Position numbers and translations under genes: made by a program | Part shown: in pieces, positions 54,333-64,000 of the stretch | How positions within the stretch are numbered: position 1 is the stretch's first letter | How the letters are laid out: the number at the start of each line of letters is the position of its first letter | Origin: Gammaproteobacteria bacterium MedPE | GTDB taxonomy: Bacteria; Pseudomonadota; Gammaproteobacteria; Enterobacterales; Psychrobiaceae | Direction: 5' to 3' | NCBI GenBank assembly: GCA_001874365.1 | Contig: MPDF01000003.1 | Coordinates: forward strand, 1 to 64,000 | DNA length: 64,000 nucleotides | The notes under the pieces: generated by a model | What the model was told of the DNA's origin: nothing | What the model saw: the letters and a program-made list of their open reading frames with translations, nothing else | The model's database searches: none

Positions 54333-57300
54333 TTATGTCACTTCCTGGTAAAGCCACACTCGCATCATGGCAATTAATTTATCAATATCAACAGGCTTAG
54401 TTAGATAATCGCTAGCCCCAGCTTCAACACACTTTCGTCTATCTTCTTGCATTGCTTTAGCTGTTAAGGCAATGATCGGTAAATTGGTATATTTCTCCTG
54501 TAACCTGATCTGTCGCATTGCTTCGTGGCCGTCCATCACTGGCATCATGATATCCATTAAAACAATGTCAATGGCACTGTTTGCTTCTAAACGTTCCAAA
54601 GCCATTTGGCCATTATCAGCCAACGTTACTTTCATGCCCTGCTTTTTAAGTACTTTCGACAGTGCGAATGTATTTCGTAAGTCATCGTCCACTAACAAGA
54701 CCTCACAACCCTCAAAGCTCACTTCATTCTTATTGACATTCTTTGTGGATTTTAGCGGCGTTATTGGCGTCGATGTTGGTGCGGCACTGACTTCAAATTG
54801 CGCTTGCGTTGATTGAATTTCGTTATTATCGACTTTCGATAGGAATAGTAGAACTTCGTCATGGAGACGTTCATTGGAATGTGCGCCATCAATAATTACG
54901 TGGCAATCAAGTTGAGCAAGGGTGGTAATTTGTTCCTGATTTGGATCTTGATCGACAAAGACAATAACTGAAATATTCGATTCGCTGATAAATTGATAGT
55001 TTTCATTGAGCCAAGTTAATTGAATATCTGATAATTCTTTGGCTTTAATGATTATCCCGCTGACGATATCACCGGCATTTCCAAGATTATGGGACAACTC
55101 ATCAAGCGATTGAACCGTAGCAATACTCATGGCGGTATTATCTAAAAATTTTAAATCGATTTCTGTATTCGAATCACCTTGTTCATATACTATCAATTGT
55201 TGCTCGCTCTGATTTGGTGACTCTTTGACGAGGCTGTAAAGCAACGTGCGAATTTCCTGAGTTGCAATAGGTTTTTGATGGAAAGCAGCCGCTCCCTTAT
55301 CGGTTAATTCAGTTGTTTTATTGTGGCCAGAAATAACATGTACAGGAATATCACGGGTATCAGGTTGTTCTTTTAATATCTCAAGAATATCAGCGCCAGG
55401 AAGATCAGGGAGTCCTAGATCGAGTATTACTCCACAAGGCTGATGCTCTTTGACGAGGTTAACACCTTGGGCGCCCGTGCTAGCTAAAATACAATCAAAG
55501 CCGGACTTTTTCGCTAAAGTCGCCAGCACCTTTGAAAAGTTAATGTCATCTTCAATAATGACCACTACCTTGTTATCACTCTCGGCAGACTGGATACTTT
55601 GTTTAATGTCGGCAATTGTTGGCTCTTGTGATGGTGCTGGCGACACAGATACTGGGGTTTTCGTACTTAAAAGGGGGCTTGGAGTTGTTGAAATCATTGC
55701 TGGTTCAATGTCTTCCCCCGTATTTTCAACGGCATCTTTCACAGGGATATACAGCGTAAAGGTACTGCCTTTATTTGGTACACTTTCCACGCCTAACTCG
55801 CCGCCAATAAGGCTTGTTAAATGACGAGAAATAGTCAAACCAAGCCCTGTGCCACCATACTTACGGCTAGTTGAACCATCTGCTTGTTGGAAGGCTTCAA
55901 ATATAGCTTTTTGTTTTTCTTCAGAGATGCCAATTCCTGAGTCAACAATTGAAATCGCAAGTGCCGGGTTTTCGCTTAGCCCTTTCTGAGCGTATTTACG
56001 GCCCGCATCGGCATATTTAATCACTAACTTGACGCCGCCGACTTCGGTGAATTTGATGGCATTGGACAATAGATTTTTTAAGATTTGTTGTACTTTTTGA
56101 ACATCAACCGCCATTTCAACGGGGACTTCTTTATCAACGTCTATATCGAAGGTGAGTCCTTTCTCAGAAGTTAGCGCTTTGAACTGGCCATTGAGTTCAT
56201 GGGTAATATCACGCACATCATATGCTTCGTATAACACTTCCATTTTGCCAGCTTCGATTTTAGAGAGGTCTAAGATATCATTAATTAATGACAACAACTC
56301 TTGGCCACTGCGATGAATAACGTTAGACGACTCTACTTGGTCTTCGTCAAGGTTACCTTCTTCGTTATCTGCGAGAATTCGCGACAAAATGAGCATTGAG
56401 TTGAGTGGAGTGCGCAGTTCATGTGACATATTGGCTAAGAACTCAGACTTGTAGCGACTAGAAGTTTCAAGCTGTTCGGCCTTATCTGTAATCTCTTGAC
56501 GAGACTTTTCTATTTCAGCGTTTTTCGTTTCAATGGCATTATTTTTATGCTCAAGAGCTTCATTGGTGGCTTGAAGTTCTTGCGACTGTTGCTCAAGTTT
56601 CTTCTGTGAATTAGCGAGTTGTGTTGAACGTTGTTCTACTTCCTCGTTAATTGCTCGAAGTTCTTCTTCGCGAACCTGAAGCTCTTCCATGTGTTGTTGA
56701 GATTGGTCTAATAACTCTTGTAGTTTTTGGTGTGACTCAGACACGCTTAATGCGGTAGCAATGGATTCGGTAATCGCTTCCACATAACGGTAGGCATCTT
56801 TATGTGACTTTTCTAACCATCCGAGTTCCATAATTCCGATGACGACATCATCTTTAACTAACGGGAAGATAATCAATGTTTGTGGGGAGATTTCTCCCAT
56901 GCTGGAACTGATAGAAACATAGTCTTCAGGGAGATCATTGATGGTCATTACTTGTTTTGAAATGGCGGCTTGGCCAATTAAACCGTCACCGAACTCAATT
57001 GATTGATTGGCAAAGTGTGGAACAAAGGCATACCCACCAGCTAATTCAAGTTCTTGATCTTTAACAATGTACAGGGAGCCAACTTTGGCATTGAGGTAAC
57101 CACAAACAAAGGAAACTATATTGTCGGCTAAATCAGTACTTATTTGATTGCCACGCATTGTCTCCGATAATTTTACCATCCCTTCTTGTAACCAACGCTC
57201 GGCTTCTTCATTTTGAAATGCTTGGTTGATATGGTTAGACATTTCATTGATAGAGTTGGCCAGTTGACCAATCTCATCTCGTGATGTTACTTCTAATTCT

Positions 57301-58352
57301 TGTTCAATATCACCACTTGCTATCGCATTAGTTGAACTTACCATGCTGATAATTGGCCGCGTGTAGTGACGGGCCATCATATAAGCAAAGATAATTAACG
57401 GCACCGCAATGACAAAGATAATAACGTAAATTGATACCTGCATTGCGTTAATATTGGCCATCACTTCAACCATATCTTTTTTAACGACAATACCAATGTT
57501 GTATTTCGGTGAATAACGCCAAACACTCACTACTTTCTCTAAGCGATAATCGAAGGTTTCTCCTTGTCCTGAGTTACCTTGCACTGCATGTTGAATCGCA
57601 TGACTCATGTCGGCATCAAGTTCAATCGAAAGCGGTTTCGCACTTTTTTGTGCAAATCGTCGCTCAGACAAATACTGGACGGTATTTCCGTTTAAATACC
57701 CTAAAATTACTTCGCCAGTTTCTCCCAACGTCGCATCTGTATTAGAGATCGAAGCCAACACTTGAGGTGAAATTTGAAATAAAACGACACCCTGTATAAT
57801 GTCCTTTTTAATAATTGGGTGAGCAATGAATGCTGAAAAGCTATTTCCATCCGCCGCATAGGTTTCAAATTTAGAATGCTGAGATTCTTTCGTTCTAATA
57901 GTATCGCGCGCTAATGTTGCAAGTGACGAATTATTATAGTAACCAGTATATATATTAGTACCAACATCATCTGTACTGGCCGTCGCATATTTTATATCGC
58001 CAGTGTTGTTAATAAGATATATATTTTTTAGGTGTTCTTTATCTTTAATGCTAACAAGGTATTGTGCTAACTCAGCGCTAATGACATCGTTCACGGTTGA
58101 TGCATTATTAAAGATAATAGCTTGGTTAATAATTTGAGGCGATTTGGCGAGTGTATTGGCTTGGCCAATTTCACGATCAAACAATTGCTCTATGAGCTCT
58201 AATCGATGAGATAGCGTGGCGTCAAGCTCATAAAACGTTTGTTTTATTTGTTCACTTTTTGTTGATTGAAACGTTAGAAATTCAGTAATAACAGTTGGTA
58301 ATAATGCAACGATAATCAATAAGATCAACAGCTTGTCTTGAATTCTCTTCAT
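54333..58352 (-). CDS. Large hybrid sensor histidine kinase (dCache-HAMP-GAF-HK-REC-REC)
   Basis: This 1339-residue membrane kinase has a first membrane helix (residues about 6-24), a periplasmic double-Cache-like sensor (about 30-290), a second helix (about 303-325), HAMP (about 325-380), GAF (about 390-545), a long coiled coil (545-635), HisKA with SHELRTPLNSM (His near 643), HATPase with NLLSNAIKFTE and GGTGLGLTISRHL, a first receiver (Asp near 977, VILDLGLPDLPG), a middle region resembling a receiver without acidic residues, and a final receiver (Asp near 1266, LMDIMMPVMDG). AAGGACTT precedes the ATG. It heads a three-gene operon with CheR and a GGDEF-EAL regulator. The ligand is unknown. 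Confidence 0.93.
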   Translation of the reverse strand: MKRIQDKLLILLIIVALLPTVITEFLTFQSTKSEQIKQTFYELDATLSHRLELIEQLFDREIGQANTLAKSPQIINQAIIFNNASTVNDVISAELAQYLVSIKDKEHLKNIYLINNTGDIKYATASTDDVGTNIYTGYYNNSSLATLARDTIRTKESQHSKFETYAADGNSFSAFIAHPIIKKDIIQGVVLFQISPQVLASISNTDATLGETGEVILGYLNGNTVQYLSERRFAQKSAKPLSIELDADMSHAIQHAVQGNSGQGETFDYRLEKVVSVWRYSPKYNIGIVVKKDMVEVMANINAMQVSIYVIIFVIAVPLIIFAYMMARHYTRPIISMVSSTNAIASGDIEQELEVTSRDEIGQLANSINEMSNHINQAFQNEEAERWLQEGMVKLSETMRGNQISTDLADNIVSFVCGYLNAKVGSLYIVKDQELELAGGYAFVPHFANQSIEFGDGLIGQAAISKQVMTINDLPEDYVSISSSMGEISPQTLIIFPLVKDDVVIGIMELGWLEKSHKDAYRYVEAITESIATALSVSESHQKLQELLDQSQQHMEELQVREEELRAINEEVEQRSTQLANSQKKLEQQSQELQATNEALEHKNNAIETKNAEIEKSRQEITDKAEQLETSSRYKSEFLANMSHELRTPLNSMLILSRILADNEEGNLDEDQVESSNVIHRSGQELLSLINDILDLSKIEAGKMEVLYEAYDVRDITHELNGQFKALTSEKGLTFDIDVDKEVPVEMAVDVQKVQQILKNLLSNAIKFTEVGGVKLVIKYADAGRKYAQKGLSENPALAISIVDSGIGISEEKQKAIFEAFQQADGSTSRKYGGTGLGLTISRHLTSLIGGELGVESVPNKGSTFTLYIPVKDAVENTGEDIEPAMISTTPSPLLSTKTPVSVSPAPSQEPTIADIKQSIQSAESDNKVVVIIEDDINFSKVLATLAKKSGFDCILASTGAQGVNLVKEHQPCGVILDLGLPDLPGADILEILKEQPDTRDIPVHVISGHNKTTELTDKGAAAFHQKPIATQEIRTLLYSLVKESPNQSEQQLIVYEQGDSNTEIDLKFLDNTAMSIATVQSLDELSHNLGNAGDIVSGIIIKAKELSDIQLTWLNENYQFISESNISVIVFVDQDPNQEQITTLAQLDCHVIIDGAHSNERLHDEVLLFLSKVDNNEIQSTQAQFEVSAAPTSTPITPLKSTKNVNKNEVSFEGCEVLLVDDDLRNTFALSKVLKKQGMKVTLADNGQMALERLEANSAIDIVLMDIMMPVMDGHEAMRQIRLQEKYTNLPIIALTAKAMQEDRRKCVEAGASDYLTKPVDIDKLIAMMRVWLYQEVT

Positions 58353-58634
58353 CTATTAAGTCCTTGATTCAAGAATATTGCTATTGTGGGCTAACATTTA
58401 TCTTACCAGTGTCACTTAACGGTAACCCTTTGACTAATAACTTCCTAAACATCTTAATTCCTTTTAACGCTACCTAACTATTGAGAGTTACATACGATTA
58501 AAATCCAACATATCATAAAAAAAGATGAGTGTAACTATTGAGCAATAGATTTTTTATTGACCAGTTTTGTTGTCTTTTTTCATGGCTTTCATAGATAATC
58601 TAATCTTTCCAATCAGTCACTTAATCGAGGTTGC
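58353..58634. other. Divergent promoter region between the kinase operon and recC
   Basis: A 282-bp gap with two copies of TAACTATTGAG (58475-58485 and 58532-58542), and flanking AGTTAC/GTAACT. These may be regulator sites. No gene is seen. Confidence 0.4.
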
Positions 58635-61600
58635 GTGTTTAGACTTTATCACTCAAATAAACTGGATGTTTTAAAAGGAATCTTGGCGCATATTATTAGG
58701 CAACAGCCTCTGTCAAATCCCTTTGAATCTGAAAAAGTCTTGGTACAAAGTCCGGGTATGGCACAATGGCTAAAATTAGAACTTGCTAAAGATTTTGGTA
58801 TTTGCGCAAATGTTAACTTTCCTTTACCGGCAAGCTTTATATGGCAGACTTTTGTCGATTTGTTGCCAGATGTTCCTGAGCGAAGTGCATTTAATAAAGA
58901 TGCAATGGCGTGGCAAATTATCAAGTTACTGCCAAATTACCTTGATGATGACGTGTTTGATGAATTATCTCAGTATCTAAATGATGATGAGCCATTAAAG
59001 CTGTATCAGCTCGCTTACAAAATTGCAGATATATTCGATCAGTATTTAGTGTATCGACCACAATGGATAGAAGCGTGGCAACAAGGGGACTTTGCGACAT
59101 GTCGTGATAAACCGTGGCAAGGAATTTTATGGCAACGCTTGTTTGAGGTCGTTACTCAAAGTGGTCAAAGTCACTATCACCGTGCAAATCTCTATGAACA
59201 CCTCATTGAAGCGTTGGAAAAACCAAATGCAAAGTCACATTTACCACCGCGAATCTTCGTGTTTGGGATTTCTGCATTACCGCCTAAATACCTTCAAGCG
59301 CTAAAAATGATGTCCTCACATATTGATATTCATTTCTTCCTTAATAACCCATGTCAGCATTATTGGGGCGACATTGTTGATGAACGTTGGCTCGCTAAAT
59401 TGAGCAAACGTCAGTTTAAGCAGTTGAATGTTAAAGATTACAGTGAAAAAACAGCGACTCATAATCAGCCGCAACTCTTATCTGACACTCAATTTAATGC
59501 GATGGGTGAATTGGCCGTTGGTAATCCATTGCTTGCGTCTATGGGGAAATTAGGTCGTGATAATCTAGCCTTGCTATTAGAGCTAGAAGCACAAGAAATT
59601 GACGCCTATGTGCCAAGTGAGCAAGCGTCACTGTTAGATCTCATTAACGACGATATTTTAGAGTTACAAGACAGCACTTTTATTCCGCGCACCAAAGAAC
59701 AATTATCTGGCGATAATCCACGTCGGACAATTTCACGTCAAGATGATTCTATTTCAATTCACAGTTGTCATAGCCCAATGCGAGAAGTCGAAGTGTTGCG
59801 TGACCAAATATTAGCGATGTTGGCTCAAGATCCCGAGTTAACACCAAAAGATATTGTGGTCATGATGCCGGATGTGAACGCTTATAGTCCTTACATTCAA
59901 GCGGTCTTTTCACATCGCCATCACTATATCGATTTCTCTATTTCTGATCGTAGCGCAGCACAAGAATTCCCCATTTTATTAAGCTTTATGAGCTTGATGT
60001 CGCTCACACAGTTGCGCAAAGGCGCTAGTGAATTGTTTAGCTTGTTGGAAGTGCCTGCCATTATGGCGCGATTTGAATTAGACACTAAGCATATTGAATC
60101 ATTGAAACGGTGGATTGATGAATCCGGCATTCGTCAAGGACTAGGCGATGAAGGCGTTTATACCAATAGTTGGTTGTTTGGCTTAAATCGAATGTTTAAA
60201 GGTTACAGTCATCACGAGTCAGATCCGCTCAGTAATATTGATATTGAGTTGTGGCAGAATATATTAGCTTATCCCGAATCCGTTGGCTTAGCGGCTGAAA
60301 ACTTAGGTCAATTAAGTTATTTTGTGGAGCTTATTTCTCGCTATAGCCAAGATTTACATGGCGATAAAACGATAGCTCAATGGCGTGAGTTGATAGAAGC
60401 GATGCTCGCTCAGTTTTATCACGCATCGATAGAAAACGATAATGAGTTAAGCATAATCCATCAAGCATTAGAATCACTTGAACAGGAATTAGCACTTGCT
60501 GACTATCATGCCACAATCAGCCACGACGTGTTGTTTGCTCATCTTAGCGGTAAGCTAGACGCTGGCTCATCGAGTCAACGGTTCTTAGCGGGAAAACTCA
60601 ATTTTTGTACCTTGATGCCAATGCGTTCAGTACCCTTTAAAGTGGTTTGTATTTTAGGCATGAATGATGGTGTTTATCCACGCAGTATTGCGCCAATAGG
60701 TTTTGACTTAATGGCAAATAATCATCAAAAAGGTGATAGAAGCAGGCGAGATGATGACCGCTATCTGTTTTTAGAAGCCATGCTGAGTGCGCAGCAAAAA
60801 CTTTATATCAGTTATTGTGGCCGCAGTATTAAAGACAACAGTGAGCGTTGTCCAAGTGTCCTTATTAATGAATTAACCGATTATATTTCACTGTCTTATC
60901 GACTCGATGGTGACGATGAGCTGAGCCCTCAAGAGTGCGGTAAACGTATTATCGACAAGCTGATTTGTCAGCACCCATTGACACCGTTTAGTTCAAGTTA
61001 TTATCAAGAAGATCGTACTTACTTCTCTTATCAACGTGATTGGTTAGGGGCTTTAGAACATCATCAAATTGACGATAATTTGTCACAGCAATCGTTGACC
61101 ATGCTATTAGACAACACGGATCTCAGCATTGAGCAGCTAACAAGATTTGTAAAACATCCGGCGCAGTACTTTTTTAACCAGCGATTGGGGATCTATTTTT
61201 CAGATGAAGATGGAGAGCTCAGTGACAGTGAACCTTTCTCGCCAGATGGTCTCGTGAGTTATGATGTCAAACAACGTCTGTTAGCAGGGTATATTCACAG
61301 CGCTCAATCAAATACTCAATCGTATATCAGAGGCATGGGTGTGTTACCTCATGCACATTTTGCCGATTTGTTCCTCGATGACCAGCAACAAGTAATGTCG
61401 CCATTAGCTCAGCAAATCAAACCTTACATTAAGCATCCTAGCACTGATATAGAAGTGGATATTGTGATTGAAGCTCACGGCCAACGTTTTAATTTGCAAG
61501 GTTGGCTGAAAGGCCACTATGACCAGAAAACACTCATACGTTATAAGCCAGGTAAAGCAAATGCTAAGTTCTTTGTTGAATGTTATGTGCAGTTTTTGTG

Positions 61601-62042
61601 TTATTGCGCGGTCACTCATCAGCAGCATGTTCAAATGAGAATTTTTGCCCAAGATGGCCATTGGTTATTTAATGCCATTGATGCCGATGATGCAAAAATG
61701 CGTCTCGCGGAGTTAATTACGTGTTACGTGGATGGGTTATCTCGACCATTGCCGTTAGCACTGCAAAGTGGCTGGAAATATATTCAAATGCGTTATCACG
61801 AAGAGACAGGCGAGCTACTTGATGACGAAAAATCATTGGATAAAGCGCACCGCGCTTTCAAAGAGAGATATAACAGTAATATGCGTATGGCTGGTGAAGG
61901 TGAAGATCCTTATCTACAACGGTGCATGACAAGTGCATCGTTTGACGGTTTGTCTCAAGAATCACAACGCCAGATGTTTGATCTTGCGTTAGCCATACTG
62001 TTACCAGTGCGCCGACTATTGGAGACTACAAACGATGACTAG
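58635..62042 (+). CDS. recC: Exodeoxyribonuclease V subunit gamma (RecC)
   Basis: RecC is the Chi-recognising, inactivated helicase subunit of RecBCD, which processes DNA double-strand ends. The 1135-residue product has the N-terminal FRLYHSNKLDVL and VLVQSPGMAQWLKLELA blocks, the FGISALPPKYLQALK region, the SIHSCHSPMREVEVL motif and the conserved CTLMPMRSVPFKVVCILGMNDGVYPR segment. Length is near that of E. coli (1122). It starts at GTG 58635 with GAGG upstream. recB overlaps its stop by 8 nt. ptrA, which lies between recC and recB in E. coli, is absent. Confidence 0.96.
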   Translation: MFRLYHSNKLDVLKGILAHIIRQQPLSNPFESEKVLVQSPGMAQWLKLELAKDFGICANVNFPLPASFIWQTFVDLLPDVPERSAFNKDAMAWQIIKLLPNYLDDDVFDELSQYLNDDEPLKLYQLAYKIADIFDQYLVYRPQWIEAWQQGDFATCRDKPWQGILWQRLFEVVTQSGQSHYHRANLYEHLIEALEKPNAKSHLPPRIFVFGISALPPKYLQALKMMSSHIDIHFFLNNPCQHYWGDIVDERWLAKLSKRQFKQLNVKDYSEKTATHNQPQLLSDTQFNAMGELAVGNPLLASMGKLGRDNLALLLELEAQEIDAYVPSEQASLLDLINDDILELQDSTFIPRTKEQLSGDNPRRTISRQDDSISIHSCHSPMREVEVLRDQILAMLAQDPELTPKDIVVMMPDVNAYSPYIQAVFSHRHHYIDFSISDRSAAQEFPILLSFMSLMSLTQLRKGASELFSLLEVPAIMARFELDTKHIESLKRWIDESGIRQGLGDEGVYTNSWLFGLNRMFKGYSHHESDPLSNIDIELWQNILAYPESVGLAAENLGQLSYFVELISRYSQDLHGDKTIAQWRELIEAMLAQFYHASIENDNELSIIHQALESLEQELALADYHATISHDVLFAHLSGKLDAGSSSQRFLAGKLNFCTLMPMRSVPFKVVCILGMNDGVYPRSIAPIGFDLMANNHQKGDRSRRDDDRYLFLEAMLSAQQKLYISYCGRSIKDNSERCPSVLINELTDYISLSYRLDGDDELSPQECGKRIIDKLICQHPLTPFSSSYYQEDRTYFSYQRDWLGALEHHQIDDNLSQQSLTMLLDNTDLSIEQLTRFVKHPAQYFFNQRLGIYFSDEDGELSDSEPFSPDGLVSYDVKQRLLAGYIHSAQSNTQSYIRGMGVLPHAHFADLFLDDQQQVMSPLAQQIKPYIKHPSTDIEVDIVIEAHGQRFNLQGWLKGHYDQKTLIRYKPGKANAKFFVECYVQFLCYCAVTHQQHVQMRIFAQDGHWLFNAIDADDAKMRLAELITCYVDGLSRPLPLALQSGWKYIQMRYHEETGELLDDEKSLDKAHRAFKERYNSNMRMAGEGEDPYLQRCMTSASFDGLSQESQRQMFDLALAILLPVRRLLETTNDD

Positions 62043-64000
62043 CATTGAAATAAGTCGCACTGAGATAGAGACTGCTGAGATAGTTACAGCGCAGCAACTT
62101 AATGTAATGACATTACCACTGTTTTCAGAGCGCTTAATTGAAGCCTCAGCGGGGACGGGTAAAACCTACACTATTGCCGGTTTATATTTACGTTTATTAC
62201 TGGGACACGGTGATGAAAATGCACACCCTCGTCCATTAAGTGTTGACGAAATATTGGTGGTAACATTCACTGATGCCGCAACCAGTGAACTTAGAGATAG
62301 GATCCGCGCGCGTATTGTACAAACCCGCCAAGCATTTATTGCTGGGTTTAGTGACGATCCATTGATTAGTGAATTATTGAATCAATACCCTGACCACGCT
62401 CAAGCGGAGTATTTGTTGCTCAATGCGGTTCGTCAAATGGATGAAGCGGCGATATTTACGATTCATGGTTTTTGTCAGCGCATGCTTAAAGAGCATGCAT
62501 TTGAATCGGGTAGCTATTTTGAAACTGAATTTATTACCGATCAAGCAACTATTCGCATTCAAGCGGTTGAAGCGTTTTGGCGTGAATCTTTTTACCACAC
62601 TAACGACTCTCAAGATTTATTGCTCGCCAAGCTGGTGGACAGTTTATGGGCATCACCGCAATTATTGCTTAAAGATATTAGCCGATATCTATCGGATCCT
62701 TATTTATCAATTCAAGCGCCGCTGGCTGATAAATCACTCAAACAATCACTTAATGCTATTGTTGAGTCGATAGATCAGTTCAAACAACAATGGTTTGCTG
62801 CTTATCAAGACATTGAAAGCCATATCAAAGAATCTGGTGTTGATAAGCGCAGTTACAGCAGCCGCAATGTCCCTAAATGGATTGGACAAATCACTGAGTG
62901 GGCACAGCAGCCAACTCAATCGATTGTCGTTCCTGACTCATTAGCGCGTTTTGACGTGGACTTATTACATGAAAAAACGAAAAAGGGCGCTGCGCCATCA
63001 TTAAATATTTTTACGGTGGTAAATCAGTTTTTGGCGCAAGATATTGATTTAAAACCTGCCCTTTTAGCCCAAGCAATTGCATATACGCGAAAGCATGTAT
63101 CGGATTACAAAAAGCAGCAATCACTGCTGTCGTTTGACGATTTACTAACTAATCTGCATCAGGCGCTAGACAGTAACCGCAGTGCGCAGGCGGTTAGTTT
63201 AGCAACAAAAATTCGCACGCAATATCCACTAGCGATGATTGATGAGTTTCAAGATACCGACTTGATGCAATATGAAATATTTAACACTATTTATGGCGCA
63301 CAGTCTGATGCTGGTTTGTTAATGATTGGCGATCCTAAACAAGCTATTTACAGCTTTCGTGGCGCTGACATTTTCACTTATATCAAAGCGCGTAAGACGG
63401 TAAAGAATCATTATACGCTCGGCACTAACTATCGCTCTACGCCTATGATGGTTGATGGTGTTAATCGCTTATTTGAGCAATCAAGTGCGCCTTTTATTTA
63501 CCGAGATGATATTGGCTTTACACCGGTTAAATCCGTGGATAATAAATCGACGTTTATATTGAATGGACAAGAACAACCTGCTATTACGCAGTGGTTGTTG
63601 CCAAGTGAGGGCACAGTATCTAACAGTGACTATCAAACGCAAATGGCACTGGCTTGTGCCAATCAAATTAACACCTTGCTAACCCAAGGACTCAATGGAC
63701 AGGCTGGTTTTAAAAATGAAGAATCAATGGTGGCGGTTAAAGCCAGTGATATTGCTGTCTTGGTAAGAACTGGGCGAGAAGCACAATTAGTAAAAACTCA
63801 ATTGGCGCAACAAGGTATTGCGAGTGTGTATTTGTCTAATCGGCAAAGTATTTTTGGCAGTACTATTATCAAGGATTGCTGGCGTGTGCTACATGCCATC
63901 GCAAATCCCAATGATGGACGTGCCATACGCAGTGCAATGGCCACTGGTTTAATGGCGCAATCGCTTGAACAGTTAGAGCGTCTTAATAACGATGAGCGAC
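62035..64000 (+). CDS. recB: Exodeoxyribonuclease V subunit beta (RecB), partial
   Basis: RecB is the helicase-nuclease subunit of RecBCD. The window holds its first 655 codons; the rest lies beyond 64000. The Walker A block ERLIEASAGTGKT is near residue 42, the motif Ia TFTDAATSELRDRIR follows, and motif II IDEFQDTD (near residue 403) and motif III GDPKQAIYSFRGADIFTY are present. The C-terminal nuclease domain is not in view. The ATG at 62035 overlaps recC by 8 nt, so translation is coupled. An extra N-terminal stretch of about 20 residues precedes the usual E. coli start. Confidence 0.96.
   Translation, partial: MTSIEISRTEIETAEIVTAQQLNVMTLPLFSERLIEASAGTGKTYTIAGLYLRLLLGHGDENAHPRPLSVDEILVVTFTDAATSELRDRIRARIVQTRQAFIAGFSDDPLISELLNQYPDHAQAEYLLLNAVRQMDEAAIFTIHGFCQRMLKEHAFESGSYFETEFITDQATIRIQAVEAFWRESFYHTNDSQDLLLAKLVDSLWASPQLLLKDISRYLSDPYLSIQAPLADKSLKQSLNAIVESIDQFKQQWFAAYQDIESHIKESGVDKRSYSSRNVPKWIGQITEWAQQPTQSIVVPDSLARFDVDLLHEKTKKGAAPSLNIFTVVNQFLAQDIDLKPALLAQAIAYTRKHVSDYKKQQSLLSFDDLLTNLHQALDSNRSAQAVSLATKIRTQYPLAMIDEFQDTDLMQYEIFNTIYGAQSDAGLLMIGDPKQAIYSFRGADIFTYIKARKTVKNHYTLGTNYRSTPMMVDGVNRLFEQSSAPFIYRDDIGFTPVKSVDNKSTFILNGQEQPAITQWLLPSEGTVSNSDYQTQMALACANQINTLLTQGLNGQAGFKNEESMVAVKASDIAVLVRTGREAQLVKTQLAQQGIASVYLSNRQSIFGSTIIKDCWRVLHAIANPNDGRAIRSAMATGLMAQSLEQLERLNNDER

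Noticed and set aside
62423-62773. 116-codon frame inside recB in another frame
   Set aside because: It is a shadow; the recB frame is open through it with helicase motifs on both sides.
1-64000. CRISPR arrays, tRNA or rRNA genes, prophage, toxin-antitoxin or restriction systems
   Set aside because: None were seen. No regularly spaced repeats, no cloverleaf-like sequence I could support, and no integrase or phage structural genes.

Overview
The window reads as chromosomal DNA of a marine gammaproteobacterium of the Alteromonadales. A Colwelliaceae/Thalassotalea-like host is my inference from AT-rich coding style and gene content; no 16S is present. Shared gene order with E. coli (fadR-nhaB-dsbB; yceD-rpmF-plsX-fabH-fabD-fabG-acpP-fabF; rne/rluC divergent) and nearly identical FadR, RNase E, RluC and AcpP sequences place it in the Gammaproteobacteria. 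Most of the window is core genome. The stretch from about 18.8 to 29 kb is more accessory in character.

Layout. 1-4.9 kb: tail of a D-aminoacylase-type amidohydrolase, dsbB, nhaB, a roughly 310-bp element with terminal inverted repeats, then fadR. 4.9-9.6 kb: the prkA-yeaH-spoVR stress operon on the minus strand. 10-11.8 kb: oxidative-stress genes sodB, grxD and a 2-Cys peroxiredoxin. 12-18.7 kb: a PadR regulator behind a 43-bp perfect inverted repeat, a PspC-domain membrane protein, an ABC ATPase and a giant ABC permease fused to an M1 metallopeptidase. 18.8-25.2 kb: a low-molecular-weight tyrosine phosphatase, a lone TonB C-terminal domain, a periplasmic binding protein, a PhoD-like phosphatase, two tiny related helical proteins, small secreted or lipoprotein hypotheticals and a decayed GNAT acetyltransferase. 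25.3-29 kb: a secreted alpha/beta hydrolase and a LysR-divergent operon of GST, NTF2-like, FrnE/DsbA-like and tautomerase genes.

29-43 kb is a housekeeping block: rne, rluC, HAD phosphatase, glycerate kinase, maf, then the fatty-acid cluster with rpmF embedded. A near-consensus FadR operator lies in front of acpP. 43-51 kb: DUF1294, TetR and aldehyde dehydrogenase operon with a TetR-type dyad, an EAL protein with a dead GGDEF, an aromatic/aspartate aminotransferase, fabV and a probable lipoprotein DsbA. 51-58.4 kb: a three-gene signalling operon (hybrid kinase, CheR, REC-PAS-GGDEF-EAL). 58.6 kb to the end: recC and the first two thirds of recB, overlapping by 8 nt.

The best candidates for new biology are regulatory or modular rather than one unmistakable new system: the FadR-acpP link, the PadR palindrome with the PspC/ABC/M1-fusion locus, the LysR redox/detox cassette, the TIR element, the paired small helical proteins, and the near-leaderless rluC and yceD promoters with GC-rich discriminators.
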